DNA from: Arthrobacter sp. QXT-31
GTDB taxonomy: Bacteria > Actinomycetota > Actinomycetes > Actinomycetales > Micrococcaceae
Assembly (NCBI RefSeq): GCF_001969265.1
Contig: NZ_CP019304.1
Span: 3,286,001 to 3,350,000, forward strand
DNA length: 64,000 nt
Direction: 5' to 3'
Positions 51,033 to 61,425 of this stretch are shown here, piece after piece (position 1 is the stretch's first letter; each line of letters begins with the position of its first letter). The notes beneath the pieces are model-generated. The model saw only the letters and a program-made list of their open reading frames with translations. It did no database searches and was not told the origin of the DNA. The position numbers were made by a program, and so were the translations under genes.

Positions 51033-52682
51033 TCAGTTCCCGGCGATGATGTGGTTACTCCACCCGCCGGTGTATGTCTCCCGGGGCCCCCAGGCGCTCT
51101 TGTTTGCCGGGTAGTAGTGGAGAACGCCGGCCGAGTCGCGGGCCCTTAGGCCGACGGTGCCGCTGCCGTGCAGCCCGGAGACGGCGTGGATGGAGTCCAT
51201 GGTGTTCCATCCGCTGCCGATGATCGTGCGGTTCTCGGAGATGAACGAGCCGGCGCCGTTGGTGCGGAACAGCTTCAGTTGGCCGGATGAGTTCTTGGCA
51301 ATGACGTCGGTGTTGCCGTCCTTGTCCCAGTCGAGCAGGTTGAAGGAGAGTCCTTTCCAGCCGGTGCCGATCTTTACCGGTGCTGACAGTCCCTTGCCGG
51401 ACGCGTTGGCGTAGTGGAAAAGATCACCGGTGATGTTGTTCCTGGCGATGATGGACGGGTACTTGTCCGTCTTCTTCCATTTGCCCACCGTGATGTCATA
51501 GTTCAGCCAGCCGTTGCCGATGCGGTGGTCCGTGAATTCTCCGGTGGTGAGGCCCTCGCGATATGTGAGGATGCCGTCCCCGCCCAAGGTGCCCGCCTGG
51601 TCCTGGACGATCATGTCCGGAACACCGTTAGTGTCAGCATTCCAGTTGGTGACGAAGAAAGCCTTGGGGATTGGAGCTCCTGCAGGCCCAATAGCGCGGG
51701 CTTCCGGTGTCACGCCCGGGGTCATCCAGGCATAGGACCAGAGACCGCCTTCGGGGTCATAGGCAGCCACACTGGATGTTGAGCTAATGGAGTAGTCCCA
51801 GTGGGTGCGCGACGTGTCCGTTATCTGGGTGCCTGCGATGATGTGGGGATTCCATCCGCCGGTGTATGTCTCCCGGGGCCCCCAGGTGCTCTTGTTTGCC
51901 GGGTAGTAGTGAAGGACGCCTGCCCAGTCCCGTGCCCTCAGTCCGACTGTGCCGCTGCCGTGCAGCCCTTCGACGGCGTGGATGGAGTCCAGGGTGTTCC
52001 ATCCGCTGCCGATGGTTGCGCGGTTCTCGGAGATGAAGGAGCCGGCGCCGTTGGTGCGGAACAGCTTGAGTTGGCCGGATGAGTTTTTGGCGATGACGTC
52101 GGTGTTGCCGTCCTTGTCCCAGTCGAGCAGGTTGAAGGACAGTCCTTTCCAGCCGGTGCCGATCTTTACCGGTGCTGACAGGTTCTTGCCGGACGGGTTG
52201 GCGTAATGGAACAGGTCACCGGTGATGTTGTTCCTGGCGATGATGGACGGGTACTTGTCCGTCTTCTTCCATTTGCCCACCGTGATGTCATGGTTCAGCC
52301 AGCCGTTGCCGATGCGGTGGTCCGTGAATCCGCCGGTGGTGAGCCCCTCGCGATAGGTCAGGACGCCATCCTCGATGCCCGCCTGGTCCTGGACGATCAG
52401 GTCCGGAACACCGTTCGTGTCAGCGTTCCAGTTGGTTACGAAGAAAGCTTTCGGGAGCGGTAGCCCCTGCCCGATGACCCGGCGCTCCGGTGTCACTCCT
52501 GGGGTCATAGACGAAAAGGACCAGAGATTACCGCCGGGATCATAGGCAGCCACGCTGGATGTTGAGTCTATGGAGAAATTCCAGGAGGCATCCACTGCAT
52601 GGGCAGGGGGTGTCAGGATTGAGCCGCACAGGGCGGCGAGGAGGGCTCCCAGCCCTGCTCTGGTACGAACGGTTTTTTTCAC
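51033..52682 (-). CDS. secreted protein with two copies of a VCBS/tachylectin-like domain
   Basis: This protein (about 549 aa) has a signal peptide starting GTG 52682 (MKKTVRTRAGLGALLAALCG, cut near PAHA) and two nearly identical halves of 264 aa. Motifs such as DTNGVPDLIVQDQAG, DWDKDGNTDVIAKNSSG and HYYPANKS are FG-GAP/VCBS-like Ca-binding beta-propeller repeats. GGGGAAGG lies 12 bp upstream; an upstream in-frame GTG at 52736 lacks a site. No enzymatic motif is seen. Likely cell-surface or secreted binding protein. Confidence 0.8.
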   Translation of the reverse strand: MKKTVRTRAGLGALLAALCGSILTPPAHAVDASWNFSIDSTSSVAAYDPGGNLWSFSSMTPGVTPERRVIGQGLPLPKAFFVTNWNADTNGVPDLIVQDQAGIEDGVLTYREGLTTGGFTDHRIGNGWLNHDITVGKWKKTDKYPSIIARNNITGDLFHYANPSGKNLSAPVKIGTGWKGLSFNLLDWDKDGNTDVIAKNSSGQLKLFRTNGAGSFISENRATIGSGWNTLDSIHAVEGLHGSGTVGLRARDWAGVLHYYPANKSTWGPRETYTGGWNPHIIAGTQITDTSRTHWDYSISSTSSVAAYDPEGGLWSYAWMTPGVTPEARAIGPAGAPIPKAFFVTNWNADTNGVPDMIVQDQAGTLGGDGILTYREGLTTGEFTDHRIGNGWLNYDITVGKWKKTDKYPSIIARNNITGDLFHYANASGKGLSAPVKIGTGWKGLSFNLLDWDKDGNTDVIAKNSSGQLKLFRTNGAGSFISENRTIIGSGWNTMDSIHAVSGLHGSGTVGLRARDSAGVLHYYPANKSAWGPRETYTGGWSNHIIAGN

Positions 52683-52714
52683 GTGGCTGCTGGGCCTTCC
52701 CCAATTTATTGTTA

Positions 52715-52791
52715 GAAACACTGGACGTGTTTCCACGGAGGCTACCCTTTTTCAATCAAATGTAAAAAGTGTTTCTGTGCGTTCGAAACGC
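52715..52791. promoter_or_regulatory. divergent promoter region with GTGTTTC repeats
   Basis: GAAACAC (52715-52721) and GTGTTTC (52727-52733) form a 5-nt-spaced palindrome. GTGTTTC recurs at 52769-52775, with GAAACGC at 52785-52791. The set lies between the secreted protein and the DUF4132 pair and could be bound by an unidentified regulator. Confidence 0.5.
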
Positions 52792-52959
52792 TTTGCAGCC
52801 GAACCGGTATATGCCTTGAATAAAACGCCCACCCATCGTGAATTCGGGGCCTGGTTTTGGCCGGTCCGGCAAGCCCTATACGATGCGGTCTGTGCCCTAT
52901 CCGAGGGCCGAGCCGTTCCCGGTCTTGAGCAGCCTGGACGGTCATGGGGGAGGACCTGT

Positions 52960-53361
52960 ATGGCTACATTGCGCATTTGTGATGAAACACTGCCCGGCGC
53001 TGGGGCGTCGGAACAGCCTGAACTGTCCGGGCTGCCGGACGTCATCACCGTCGAAGAGCTGATCCGCTGGCGCGTGCGTGAAGAAGTGGCACGCCATAAC
53101 GCGCACAGCACAGCAAGATTCACCGGTCTCGTCGAACCTTCCGCCGCTGAGCGTGAGCTCAACAGCCCGGGGCGTCCGGAATCCAACCGAAAGCGCGTGG
53201 ACTGGGAGCAGCAGGCTGACACTGCGGTCCGGGGCTTTGAACGGAACGCATTCTTCGTGATGGTGGATAGCCAGCAAGTGTGCAACCTCTCGGACGAGAT
53301 CGACGTCCTGAAGGCCACCGAAGCCACCTTCATCAGGCTCGTGCCGCTGGTGGGAGGATGA
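52960..53361 (+). CDS. small partner of the DUF4132 gene
   Basis: This 133-aa protein starts at ATG 52960 behind GGGGGAGGACC. It is hydrophilic with a central helical segment (VEELIRWRVREEVARHNAH) and a conserved-looking tail (VDSQQVCNLSDEIDVLKATE, FIRLVPLVGG) reminiscent of ubiquitin-like or effector-associated domains. The stop overlaps the DUF4132 start (ATGA), so they are translated together. Function unknown. Confidence 0.75.
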   Translation: MATLRICDETLPGAGASEQPELSGLPDVITVEELIRWRVREEVARHNAHSTARFTGLVEPSAAERELNSPGRPESNRKRVDWEQQADTAVRGFERNAFFVMVDSQQVCNLSDEIDVLKATEATFIRLVPLVGG

Positions 53362-55925
53362 GCGGCGTGGCCGAGGCATGGGAGCACACCGTCATGCCCG
53401 CAAGCCTACGCGTGCCTGCCGAGGAGCAACGCGGTCAGCTGCTGGGATTCCTGGAGACTCCGCACTCGGGTTGGACCCCCGGCGGGCCGGATCAGGACGA
53501 GTATCGCGAGCGGTTCGCCCGTTACCTGGACCAGCTCGATCCGTCCGGGCTAAAGGGCGCATTCGCGCAGACGTTCAGTCACGTGGACGAGCACAGCTAC
53601 GGGATCGCGGAAAGATACTACGAACCCTTCGGTCTCCCGGCTGGTCTGGCGCATATGCCAAAGCCGGTCGAACTTGCGCTTTACGTTTTCGCGTCTCTTG
53701 CCCCGTTGGATTGGAGCGCTGAGGAGCTCAACTGGATGCTCTCCAAGGCGCCCTACTCTCGGTACATCTATCCCTCCTGGCGCCGGGCATTCCACCAGCC
53801 AATCAGCTCTCTCGAACCCGCTGAGCGCCGGACAATCCCGCGCGCGACCCGGCGTATGCAGGGAATGCTGCTCAAGGAATTGAAGTGCGGGCTGATCGAT
53901 TACCGGGATGTTCGGGCATTCAGTGAACTGCTGCTCGACGACGGCAGGAAAGATGGCCGTATTCCGTTGCAGTATGTGAGCGGCGGGGACGACGTCGGCC
54001 CCCAGGTGCGCGAGGCCGTCCGGCCGATCATGCCTGAGTATCGGTGCGCCCGCCTGTTTCTCTTCATGAGCGAGCTGACCGGGCCGAAGCCCACAGCGAA
54101 ATGGAAGCGCGCAGCGCACGCACGTATTGCTGAGGAGCCAGAGACGCTGCAGGTCGCCCAGGCCCTGCTGGGGCTGGCCGCAGAACGGACACCCACGGCG
54201 GACCGGGGAAAGATCTCATCTCTGAGCCCGTATACCGGGGCAATCATGCGTGGCTCTGTTTGGCTCCTGGCCCTCCAGCCCGGTGCCCCTGCCCACATCA
54301 GCCTGATCGGTGACGCGGCGGCCTACCTTGGCGCCGGGCATAACGGCCGGAACGGGGAATCCAGGTCCTCCACGGCGGCGAACGCCGCCATCGAAGCGCT
54401 GCTGGAAATCGCCGGAAACTTTGAAGCGGCAACCACGGACGTAGTGGGTGCTCTGACCCGGATCCGGGACGTGGTCAAGAACAGGAACCTGCACAAGCGC
54501 CTCGTCAAAGTCATCGACCAGCTCTCCGCTGAACGCGGCGTCTCGCCCTCCGAGCTGCTGGAAACGGCCGTTCCCGATCTCGGACTGGACCGGGAGGGCG
54601 CCAAGACCCTTCCAGCCGGCGCGCACACGGCAAGGATCGCCCTGACGCTGGAAGCCGGTGCGCCCACGGTGGCACTGACGTGGCTCACGGACGAAGGCGA
54701 ATCCGAACCGGTGCCGGCTGCGCTCAGGAACACGCCGGAGCTGGCCGCAGTGAAACGGGCAGTGAGCGAGGCAAAGAAGGCCCTCGCCATCCAAGGCCGC
54801 AGAATTGAACGGCTCATGGCCTCCGACCGGCAGTGGACCGGCGCTGATTTCCGGGCGCGCTACCTGGAGCACCCCGTAGTCGGCGCCGTGGCACAGGGCC
54901 TGCTTTGGACCATCATCACGGAGGAGGGCGGGTTCTCCGGGTATCCGCGGCGGGCACAGGCGTCCACGGTCTGGGAACTGGTGGGAGCGGAAGGCGACAC
55001 CCGCGGAATAGCCGGGGACGCCGTCGTCGTGCTTTGGAAACCGTGGGAACGGACTGCCGGGGAGGTGCGCTCCTGGCGTTCGCACCTGGTGGAACACCGG
55101 CTCAGGCAGCCGTTCCGGCAGGTCTACCGGGAACTGTATCTCCTGACGCCCGCGGAGCGGGAGACCGGACAGTACTCCAACCGCTTCGCCGCCCATATCC
55201 TGGCCAATCCGCAGGTGCACGCACTTGCGAAGGAGCGCGGCTGGCATGGTGCGCAGCTCGGAGCGTGGGACGGTGGACAGGACACGAAGCTGTATCTTGA
55301 GTTCCCCGATGAGCGGCTGAGGGCAGGATTCAGCATCGAACTCGTGGAACCCGAGGAGGGCCTTGCCTCCCTGTGCTCCACCAACAGGGTGTGGTTCGAG
55401 CGCCGCGTTGCCGCCGACACCTGGGACAACATAGCCCTGGCCGACGTGCCGCGCGCTGTGTTCAGCGAAGCGATGCGCGACGTTGACCTGTTTACCGCGG
55501 TGGCTGCCATCGGCCCGGACCCGGACTGGGTGGACCACCCGAACGGCCATGTGAGGGACTACTGGGGCACCTCACACACGGCGGAACTGTCGGAATCCGC
55601 CCGCACCCGGCACGAATATCTGGGCGGGCTGCTTCCCCGCACCGTCCTCGCCGACCGCTGCCAGTTGACCGAGCGCCACCTCATCGTCCGCGGCACCCAC
55701 CGCTCGTACAAGATCCACCTCGGATCGGGGAACATCCTGATGGAACCGGACGACTCCTACCTGTGCATCGTGAAGGCGCCGGGCGCACGGGCCGACCGCA
55801 TCTTCCTGCCCTTCGAGGAGAAAGCCGGACGGCTGGCGACCATCCTGTCCAAGGCCTTCATGCTGATGGACGACCATAAGATCAAGGACGAGTCCATCCT
55901 CAGGCAGATCCACGGAAACCGGTAA
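53358..55925 (+). CDS. DUF4132-domain large protein
   Basis: This 855-aa protein shows the DUF4132/MolR-like pattern in the middle (residues about 480-650: KALAIQGRRIERLMASDRQW split, ARYLEHPVVGAVAQGLLW, LVEHRLRQPFRQVYRELY). The C-terminus (HRSYKIHLGSGNILMEP, PFEEKAGRLATILSKAFML) resembles the DUF7737 region often fused to it. DUF4132 proteins often sit beside MoxR ATPase and VWA genes in predicted signalling or conflict systems; none is here except the small upstream partner. ATG 53358 overlaps the previous stop. Confidence 0.82.
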   Translation: MSGVAEAWEHTVMPASLRVPAEEQRGQLLGFLETPHSGWTPGGPDQDEYRERFARYLDQLDPSGLKGAFAQTFSHVDEHSYGIAERYYEPFGLPAGLAHMPKPVELALYVFASLAPLDWSAEELNWMLSKAPYSRYIYPSWRRAFHQPISSLEPAERRTIPRATRRMQGMLLKELKCGLIDYRDVRAFSELLLDDGRKDGRIPLQYVSGGDDVGPQVREAVRPIMPEYRCARLFLFMSELTGPKPTAKWKRAAHARIAEEPETLQVAQALLGLAAERTPTADRGKISSLSPYTGAIMRGSVWLLALQPGAPAHISLIGDAAAYLGAGHNGRNGESRSSTAANAAIEALLEIAGNFEAATTDVVGALTRIRDVVKNRNLHKRLVKVIDQLSAERGVSPSELLETAVPDLGLDREGAKTLPAGAHTARIALTLEAGAPTVALTWLTDEGESEPVPAALRNTPELAAVKRAVSEAKKALAIQGRRIERLMASDRQWTGADFRARYLEHPVVGAVAQGLLWTIITEEGGFSGYPRRAQASTVWELVGAEGDTRGIAGDAVVVLWKPWERTAGEVRSWRSHLVEHRLRQPFRQVYRELYLLTPAERETGQYSNRFAAHILANPQVHALAKERGWHGAQLGAWDGGQDTKLYLEFPDERLRAGFSIELVEPEEGLASLCSTNRVWFERRVAADTWDNIALADVPRAVFSEAMRDVDLFTAVAAIGPDPDWVDHPNGHVRDYWGTSHTAELSESARTRHEYLGGLLPRTVLADRCQLTERHLIVRGTHRSYKIHLGSGNILMEPDDSYLCIVKAPGARADRIFLPFEEKAGRLATILSKAFMLMDDHKIKDESILRQIHGNR

Positions 55926-55931
55926 AGGGTC

Positions 55932-55954
55932 GGGACGGCGGGGGAGCCGGTCCC
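55932..55954. terminator. hairpin between DUF4132 and SGNH genes
   Basis: GGGAC-GGC pairs with GCC-GGTCCC around a G-rich loop in the 51-bp convergent gap. Moderate strength. Confidence 0.45.
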
Positions 55955-55976
55955 GGTTAGGCCCTGCCCTCCGATG

Positions 55977-56786
55977 CTATCCCCACCAGGAGCTCGACCA
56001 GGTGACCCGGGCGAGGTTGGCCTGACCGCGGAGGCTGGGGTGGAAGTAGTCCAGGGAGCTCACGTCGCCCGCGGTGAACTTGTAGTTGTAGACCGCGTGG
56101 TTGTCGAAACGGCAGTTGGCGACGCTGGCGCACTCCTGCTCCAGGATGGCGTTCAGCTTTATCTCATGGGCCTGAACGTCCAGCCGGGTCTGCTCGCTGT
56201 TGCCGGTGGAGAGCATGGACTGGCAGATGTCCGCCACGGGCCAGACGAACTGTGCTGTGGAGTTGGTGTGCAGGAGGCCCCAGAGCTGGTAGATGTTCGG
56301 GATGCTGCTGACGAAGATCCGGGACCTCGGAAGGCCCGTAGCCAGGGTTTGCAGCCCCGCCCGGATCTGCGCCCGGAAATCCGTCTCCGACGTCATCGTC
56401 GCCGGGGAGGAAGTGCAGACGTCGTTAGCGCCCATCAGAACGGTCACGTACTCGGCCTTCTGGCTCACCGCCAAGGTGGCCTGGCCCTTCAGGTCGACGG
56501 CTTTCGCGCCGGCTCTGGAATCGTTGTAGGCGACCACTCTGGGGTTGATGCCGCCTCGGATCCTCTCATAGTGGCTGGACACGCCGTCCCAGCCCGCAGA
56601 GCCTGTGGACCACGAGTTGGCGGGGTGGTCTCCGTACCAGCAGCAGGCGTCAGTCGCCCGGGTCATGGAATCACCCAGTGCGGCAATGCTGTCCGGCCGT
56701 TGGGGCGACGCTGAGGCCATACCAGCTGTCATGACGGAGAAGGCAAAGATGAAGGGGAGTACCAGTAGTCGGACTGCTCTGCGCAT
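55977..56786 (-). CDS. secreted SGNH/GDSL hydrolase
   Basis: This 269-aa protein has a signal peptide (LLVLPFIFAFSVMTAGMASA) and SGNH blocks: IAALGDSMTRA (Ser), VLMGANDVC (Asn) and SLDYFHPSLRG (Asp, His). Six or more cysteines suggest disulfides. Such enzymes deacetylate or cleave esters on polysaccharide or lipid. It lies between the DUF4132 gene and the acyltransferase and may act with the latter on surface polysaccharide. GGAGGCAGTC precedes the ATG. Confidence 0.88.
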   Translation of the reverse strand: MRRAVRLLVLPFIFAFSVMTAGMASASPQRPDSIAALGDSMTRATDACCWYGDHPANSWSTGSAGWDGVSSHYERIRGGINPRVVAYNDSRAGAKAVDLKGQATLAVSQKAEYVTVLMGANDVCTSSPATMTSETDFRAQIRAGLQTLATGLPRSRIFVSSIPNIYQLWGLLHTNSTAQFVWPVADICQSMLSTGNSEQTRLDVQAHEIKLNAILEQECASVANCRFDNHAVYNYKFTAGDVSSLDYFHPSLRGQANLARVTWSSSWWG

Positions 56787-56937
56787 GACTGCCTCCGGCC
56801 GCCGGCCGCCGCAGGGTCCCGGCAGCGTCCAAGACCGGCGTGTTGGTCAAAGATAGACCCGGCCACTGGCAGGCGTCGAGTGAAGCGCAGCTCTCAGGCA
56901 GGATGTGTTCTGCCTTTGCACGCCATTCGGACCGCCA

Positions 56938-59247
56938 TTACCCGACGGCGAGAGCTTCGGCCAGTACGGGTTCAAGTGACCGTGAATACGCTGCCGTGAG
57001 GTGCGCCCCGTCGGCATGCATGGGTGACGTTCCGGCGAAAGCGGGGCAGTGCCCGGCCACGCAGAACCATCCGACGGTCTCCACGAAGTGAACGTTCGGC
57101 TGCCCGGCCGGGTCAAGGGCCGCCCGCCCGGCGGCCGTCATGTCCAGCGAGAGTTGCTGCACCTTTGACGCACAGTCCGCAGGCGTGCTGATCTTCGTGG
57201 CGCAGTCAGCGAACTTCTGCCCGCGGGGAGGCGGGTCAAGCACGAAAACCTGTTTGGCCGAGGCGGAGAGTTCTGTGTAGAGCTTTTTGGACGCCTCGGT
57301 CCACTCGTCGGCCGCTGCACCGCCCGTTGCCCCGCTGGAAAGGCGTGCCAGCGTTCCCGCTGAACTGGCAGCGATCACCATGTCAGGCTTCATGGCGGCT
57401 ATCTGCTGAAGGGCCCACGTCCGGAATGGGGCGCACTTGGGGTGTGCCGATTTGGCAGACTTGATCACGTCAACCCCCGCCGCCGGGCACTGCTGCATGG
57501 TGAACACATGGATCTTGTAGCCCCGCGGCTCAAGTGCGGCACGTATGCCCGGAACCCAGCTGATGCCCACTGAGTCGCCGAGAACGACTGCCGTCTTCGT
57601 GGCCGCCTCGTCGCCGTAGATGCAGCGGGCTGCATTTTCTGCCGGGTCCTCCAGGGCACCTCGCTCGTCGGCCAGGCATCCGTCCTCGACCCATTCGGGC
57701 GCTTTCGCCTCGTTGCCGAGGGTGTCGATGGCCGGCGTCAGCTCCGGCCACTGGGCCGCCGAGAGAGCAAGAGTGAGTTCCTGGCTCAGCTTTCCTGCGG
57801 GGGTGTTTGCAGCAGAGGAGGAGGCGCCCGGTGACACGGGTGGAGGCGCAACAGCCGTTTGGGTCGCCGGGGCGGCCTTCACCAGGGTGACGCTGGCGAC
57901 GACGGCGGCAACCAGGGCAAGAGTAGCGAGCGCTCCAAAGGCCAGCCGGGGCGAGGCCCTGTGCGGCGCCCCGGCCCCGCGCCGGCTCGTGGCTCGGTGC
58001 GGCGCCCCGGCCCCGCGCCGGCTCGTGGCTCGGTGCGGCGCCGCGACCCCGTGCGGCGCGGAGGCCCCATGCACCGCCCCGGCCGCCTTAACTGCCTTCG
58101 GTTCGAGCCATTGCGAGTGCCTGACCGGCTCTTCAACGAAGCGGTAGGACCATGCCGAGAGCGCCAGGGTGAGGGCCAATGCGACGGCGTAGTCCACGAA
58201 GGCGGTCGCTGGCCGAAGTGCTCCAAGAAGGATGATGACGGGCAAGTGCCACAGGTACAGGGAGTATGAAATGTCACCCAGGTAGCGGGAGACGCGGTTG
58301 GTCAGGGGAGCCAGCAGCCGTTGCTCCCCTCCGGTCCCGGCGGCGATGACCGCCATGGTTGCAAGAACCGGCACCGCTGCCCATGGACCCGGGAAGGTCA
58401 CTTCCGGAGTCAGGGTGAAGGCGCCGACGACGATTCCTGCGAGGCCGAGGTAGGCCAAGGCGGGCCTGATATGGTCCGGGATGCGCAGCAGAACCGGCGC
58501 GAGGACGGCCAGCAGGCCGCCGCAGCCGAGCTCCCAGGCACGGGAAAACGTGGAGAAGTAGGCGACAGTGGGTGCGGCGGAGCTTTCCCACATGGCGAAG
58601 GCAAAGGATGCTCCCACCACGGCAAGCAAAGCCAGGCCCAGTGGACGCCGGGACAAGGAGGACGAACGGCCCAGCCTGTAAGCTCCCCACCCGAGCATGA
58701 GCGCGACCAGCCATGGCCAAACGACGTAGAACTGTTCCTCGACGGCCAGCGACCAGAAGTGCTGCAGCGGGGACACCGCCCCTCCGGCCTGCATGTAGTC
58801 AGTGCCGGTGATGGCCATACGCCAGTTGGCCGCAGACAGGAACGCCCACAGGCCGTCCTGGGCAATGCCCGCGAAGCGCGCCGTGGAGAACACGGCCCAT
58901 GACCCGGCCAGGGACAGGACGATGACCAGCGATGCCAGCGGCAGGATGCGCCGCGCCCGGCGCCGGTAGAAGTCCGCGAAGGAGATCCTGCCGTTCCTGT
59001 CATGCTCCCGGAGCAGGCTGGCAGTGATCACGAAACCGGAGATCACGAAGAAGACGTCCACGCCGATGAAGCCACCGGTTGGCAAGGCCAGCAGGTGATC
59101 CGCAATAACCAGGAGAACCGCCAGTGCGCGAAGGCCCTGGATGTCGTAGCGCTTTGATGAGCCGGGATGGTCCGTCCCCACCGCCGCAGAATTCGCTTTG
59201 CGTTGAGCGGCCCGGCCTGCGGGCACGCGGGCATCAGTGATGGACAA
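56938..59247 (-). CDS. OafA/YrhL-type acyltransferase with SGNH domain
   Basis: This 769-aa protein has an acyltransferase-3 membrane domain (RYDIQGLRALAVLLVIADHL, FIGVDVFFVISGFVIT, SLYLWHLPVI) followed by a linker of three PHRATSRRGAGA-like repeats and an extracytoplasmic SGNH-like domain (VLGDSVGISW, VFVLDPPPRG, DGAHLT). Such proteins O-acetylate cell-wall or capsular polymers. TTG 59247 has GGGGGAA upstream and is preferred over a longer frame that starts in the low-complexity region. It is next to rfbA. Confidence 0.85.
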   Translation of the reverse strand: MSITDARVPAGRAAQRKANSAAVGTDHPGSSKRYDIQGLRALAVLLVIADHLLALPTGGFIGVDVFFVISGFVITASLLREHDRNGRISFADFYRRRARRILPLASLVIVLSLAGSWAVFSTARFAGIAQDGLWAFLSAANWRMAITGTDYMQAGGAVSPLQHFWSLAVEEQFYVVWPWLVALMLGWGAYRLGRSSSLSRRPLGLALLAVVGASFAFAMWESSAAPTVAYFSTFSRAWELGCGGLLAVLAPVLLRIPDHIRPALAYLGLAGIVVGAFTLTPEVTFPGPWAAVPVLATMAVIAAGTGGEQRLLAPLTNRVSRYLGDISYSLYLWHLPVIILLGALRPATAFVDYAVALALTLALSAWSYRFVEEPVRHSQWLEPKAVKAAGAVHGASAPHGVAAPHRATSRRGAGAPHRATSRRGAGAPHRASPRLAFGALATLALVAAVVASVTLVKAAPATQTAVAPPPVSPGASSSAANTPAGKLSQELTLALSAAQWPELTPAIDTLGNEAKAPEWVEDGCLADERGALEDPAENAARCIYGDEAATKTAVVLGDSVGISWVPGIRAALEPRGYKIHVFTMQQCPAAGVDVIKSAKSAHPKCAPFRTWALQQIAAMKPDMVIAASSAGTLARLSSGATGGAAADEWTEASKKLYTELSASAKQVFVLDPPPRGQKFADCATKISTPADCASKVQQLSLDMTAAGRAALDPAGQPNVHFVETVGWFCVAGHCPAFAGTSPMHADGAHLTAAYSRSLEPVLAEALAVG
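57962..58043. repeat. 36-bp in-frame tandem repeat in the acyltransferase linker
   Basis: Copies starting GTGCGGCGCC at 57962, 57998 and (partial) 58034 encode the 12-aa unit GAPHRATSRRGA. Nearly identical at DNA level. Confidence 0.85.
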
Positions 59248-59451
59248 GAGAATTCCCCCAAACGAGACCGGCGTCGGTGATATTTTACCCGCCGGCCATA
59301 TCCGCTTAGGTCCGGAAAGATGAACGACGACGGCGATCACCTGCCTGCCACACGCCCTGTCCCGCGCCAGGGGCAGGCTGCCGTGGACGATTCGGGCGCA
59401 CGCCCCCTCCCGGTCGGTCACCGCTTGGGTGCCCAGTCGGGTAGTGCGGGG

Positions 59452-61421
<1,970 letters not shown>

Positions 61422-61425
61422 CGCC

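Noticed and set aside
54216..55550. 444-codon minus-strand frame within the DUF4132 gene
   Set aside because: No start site or domain, and the plus-strand protein matches DUF4132.
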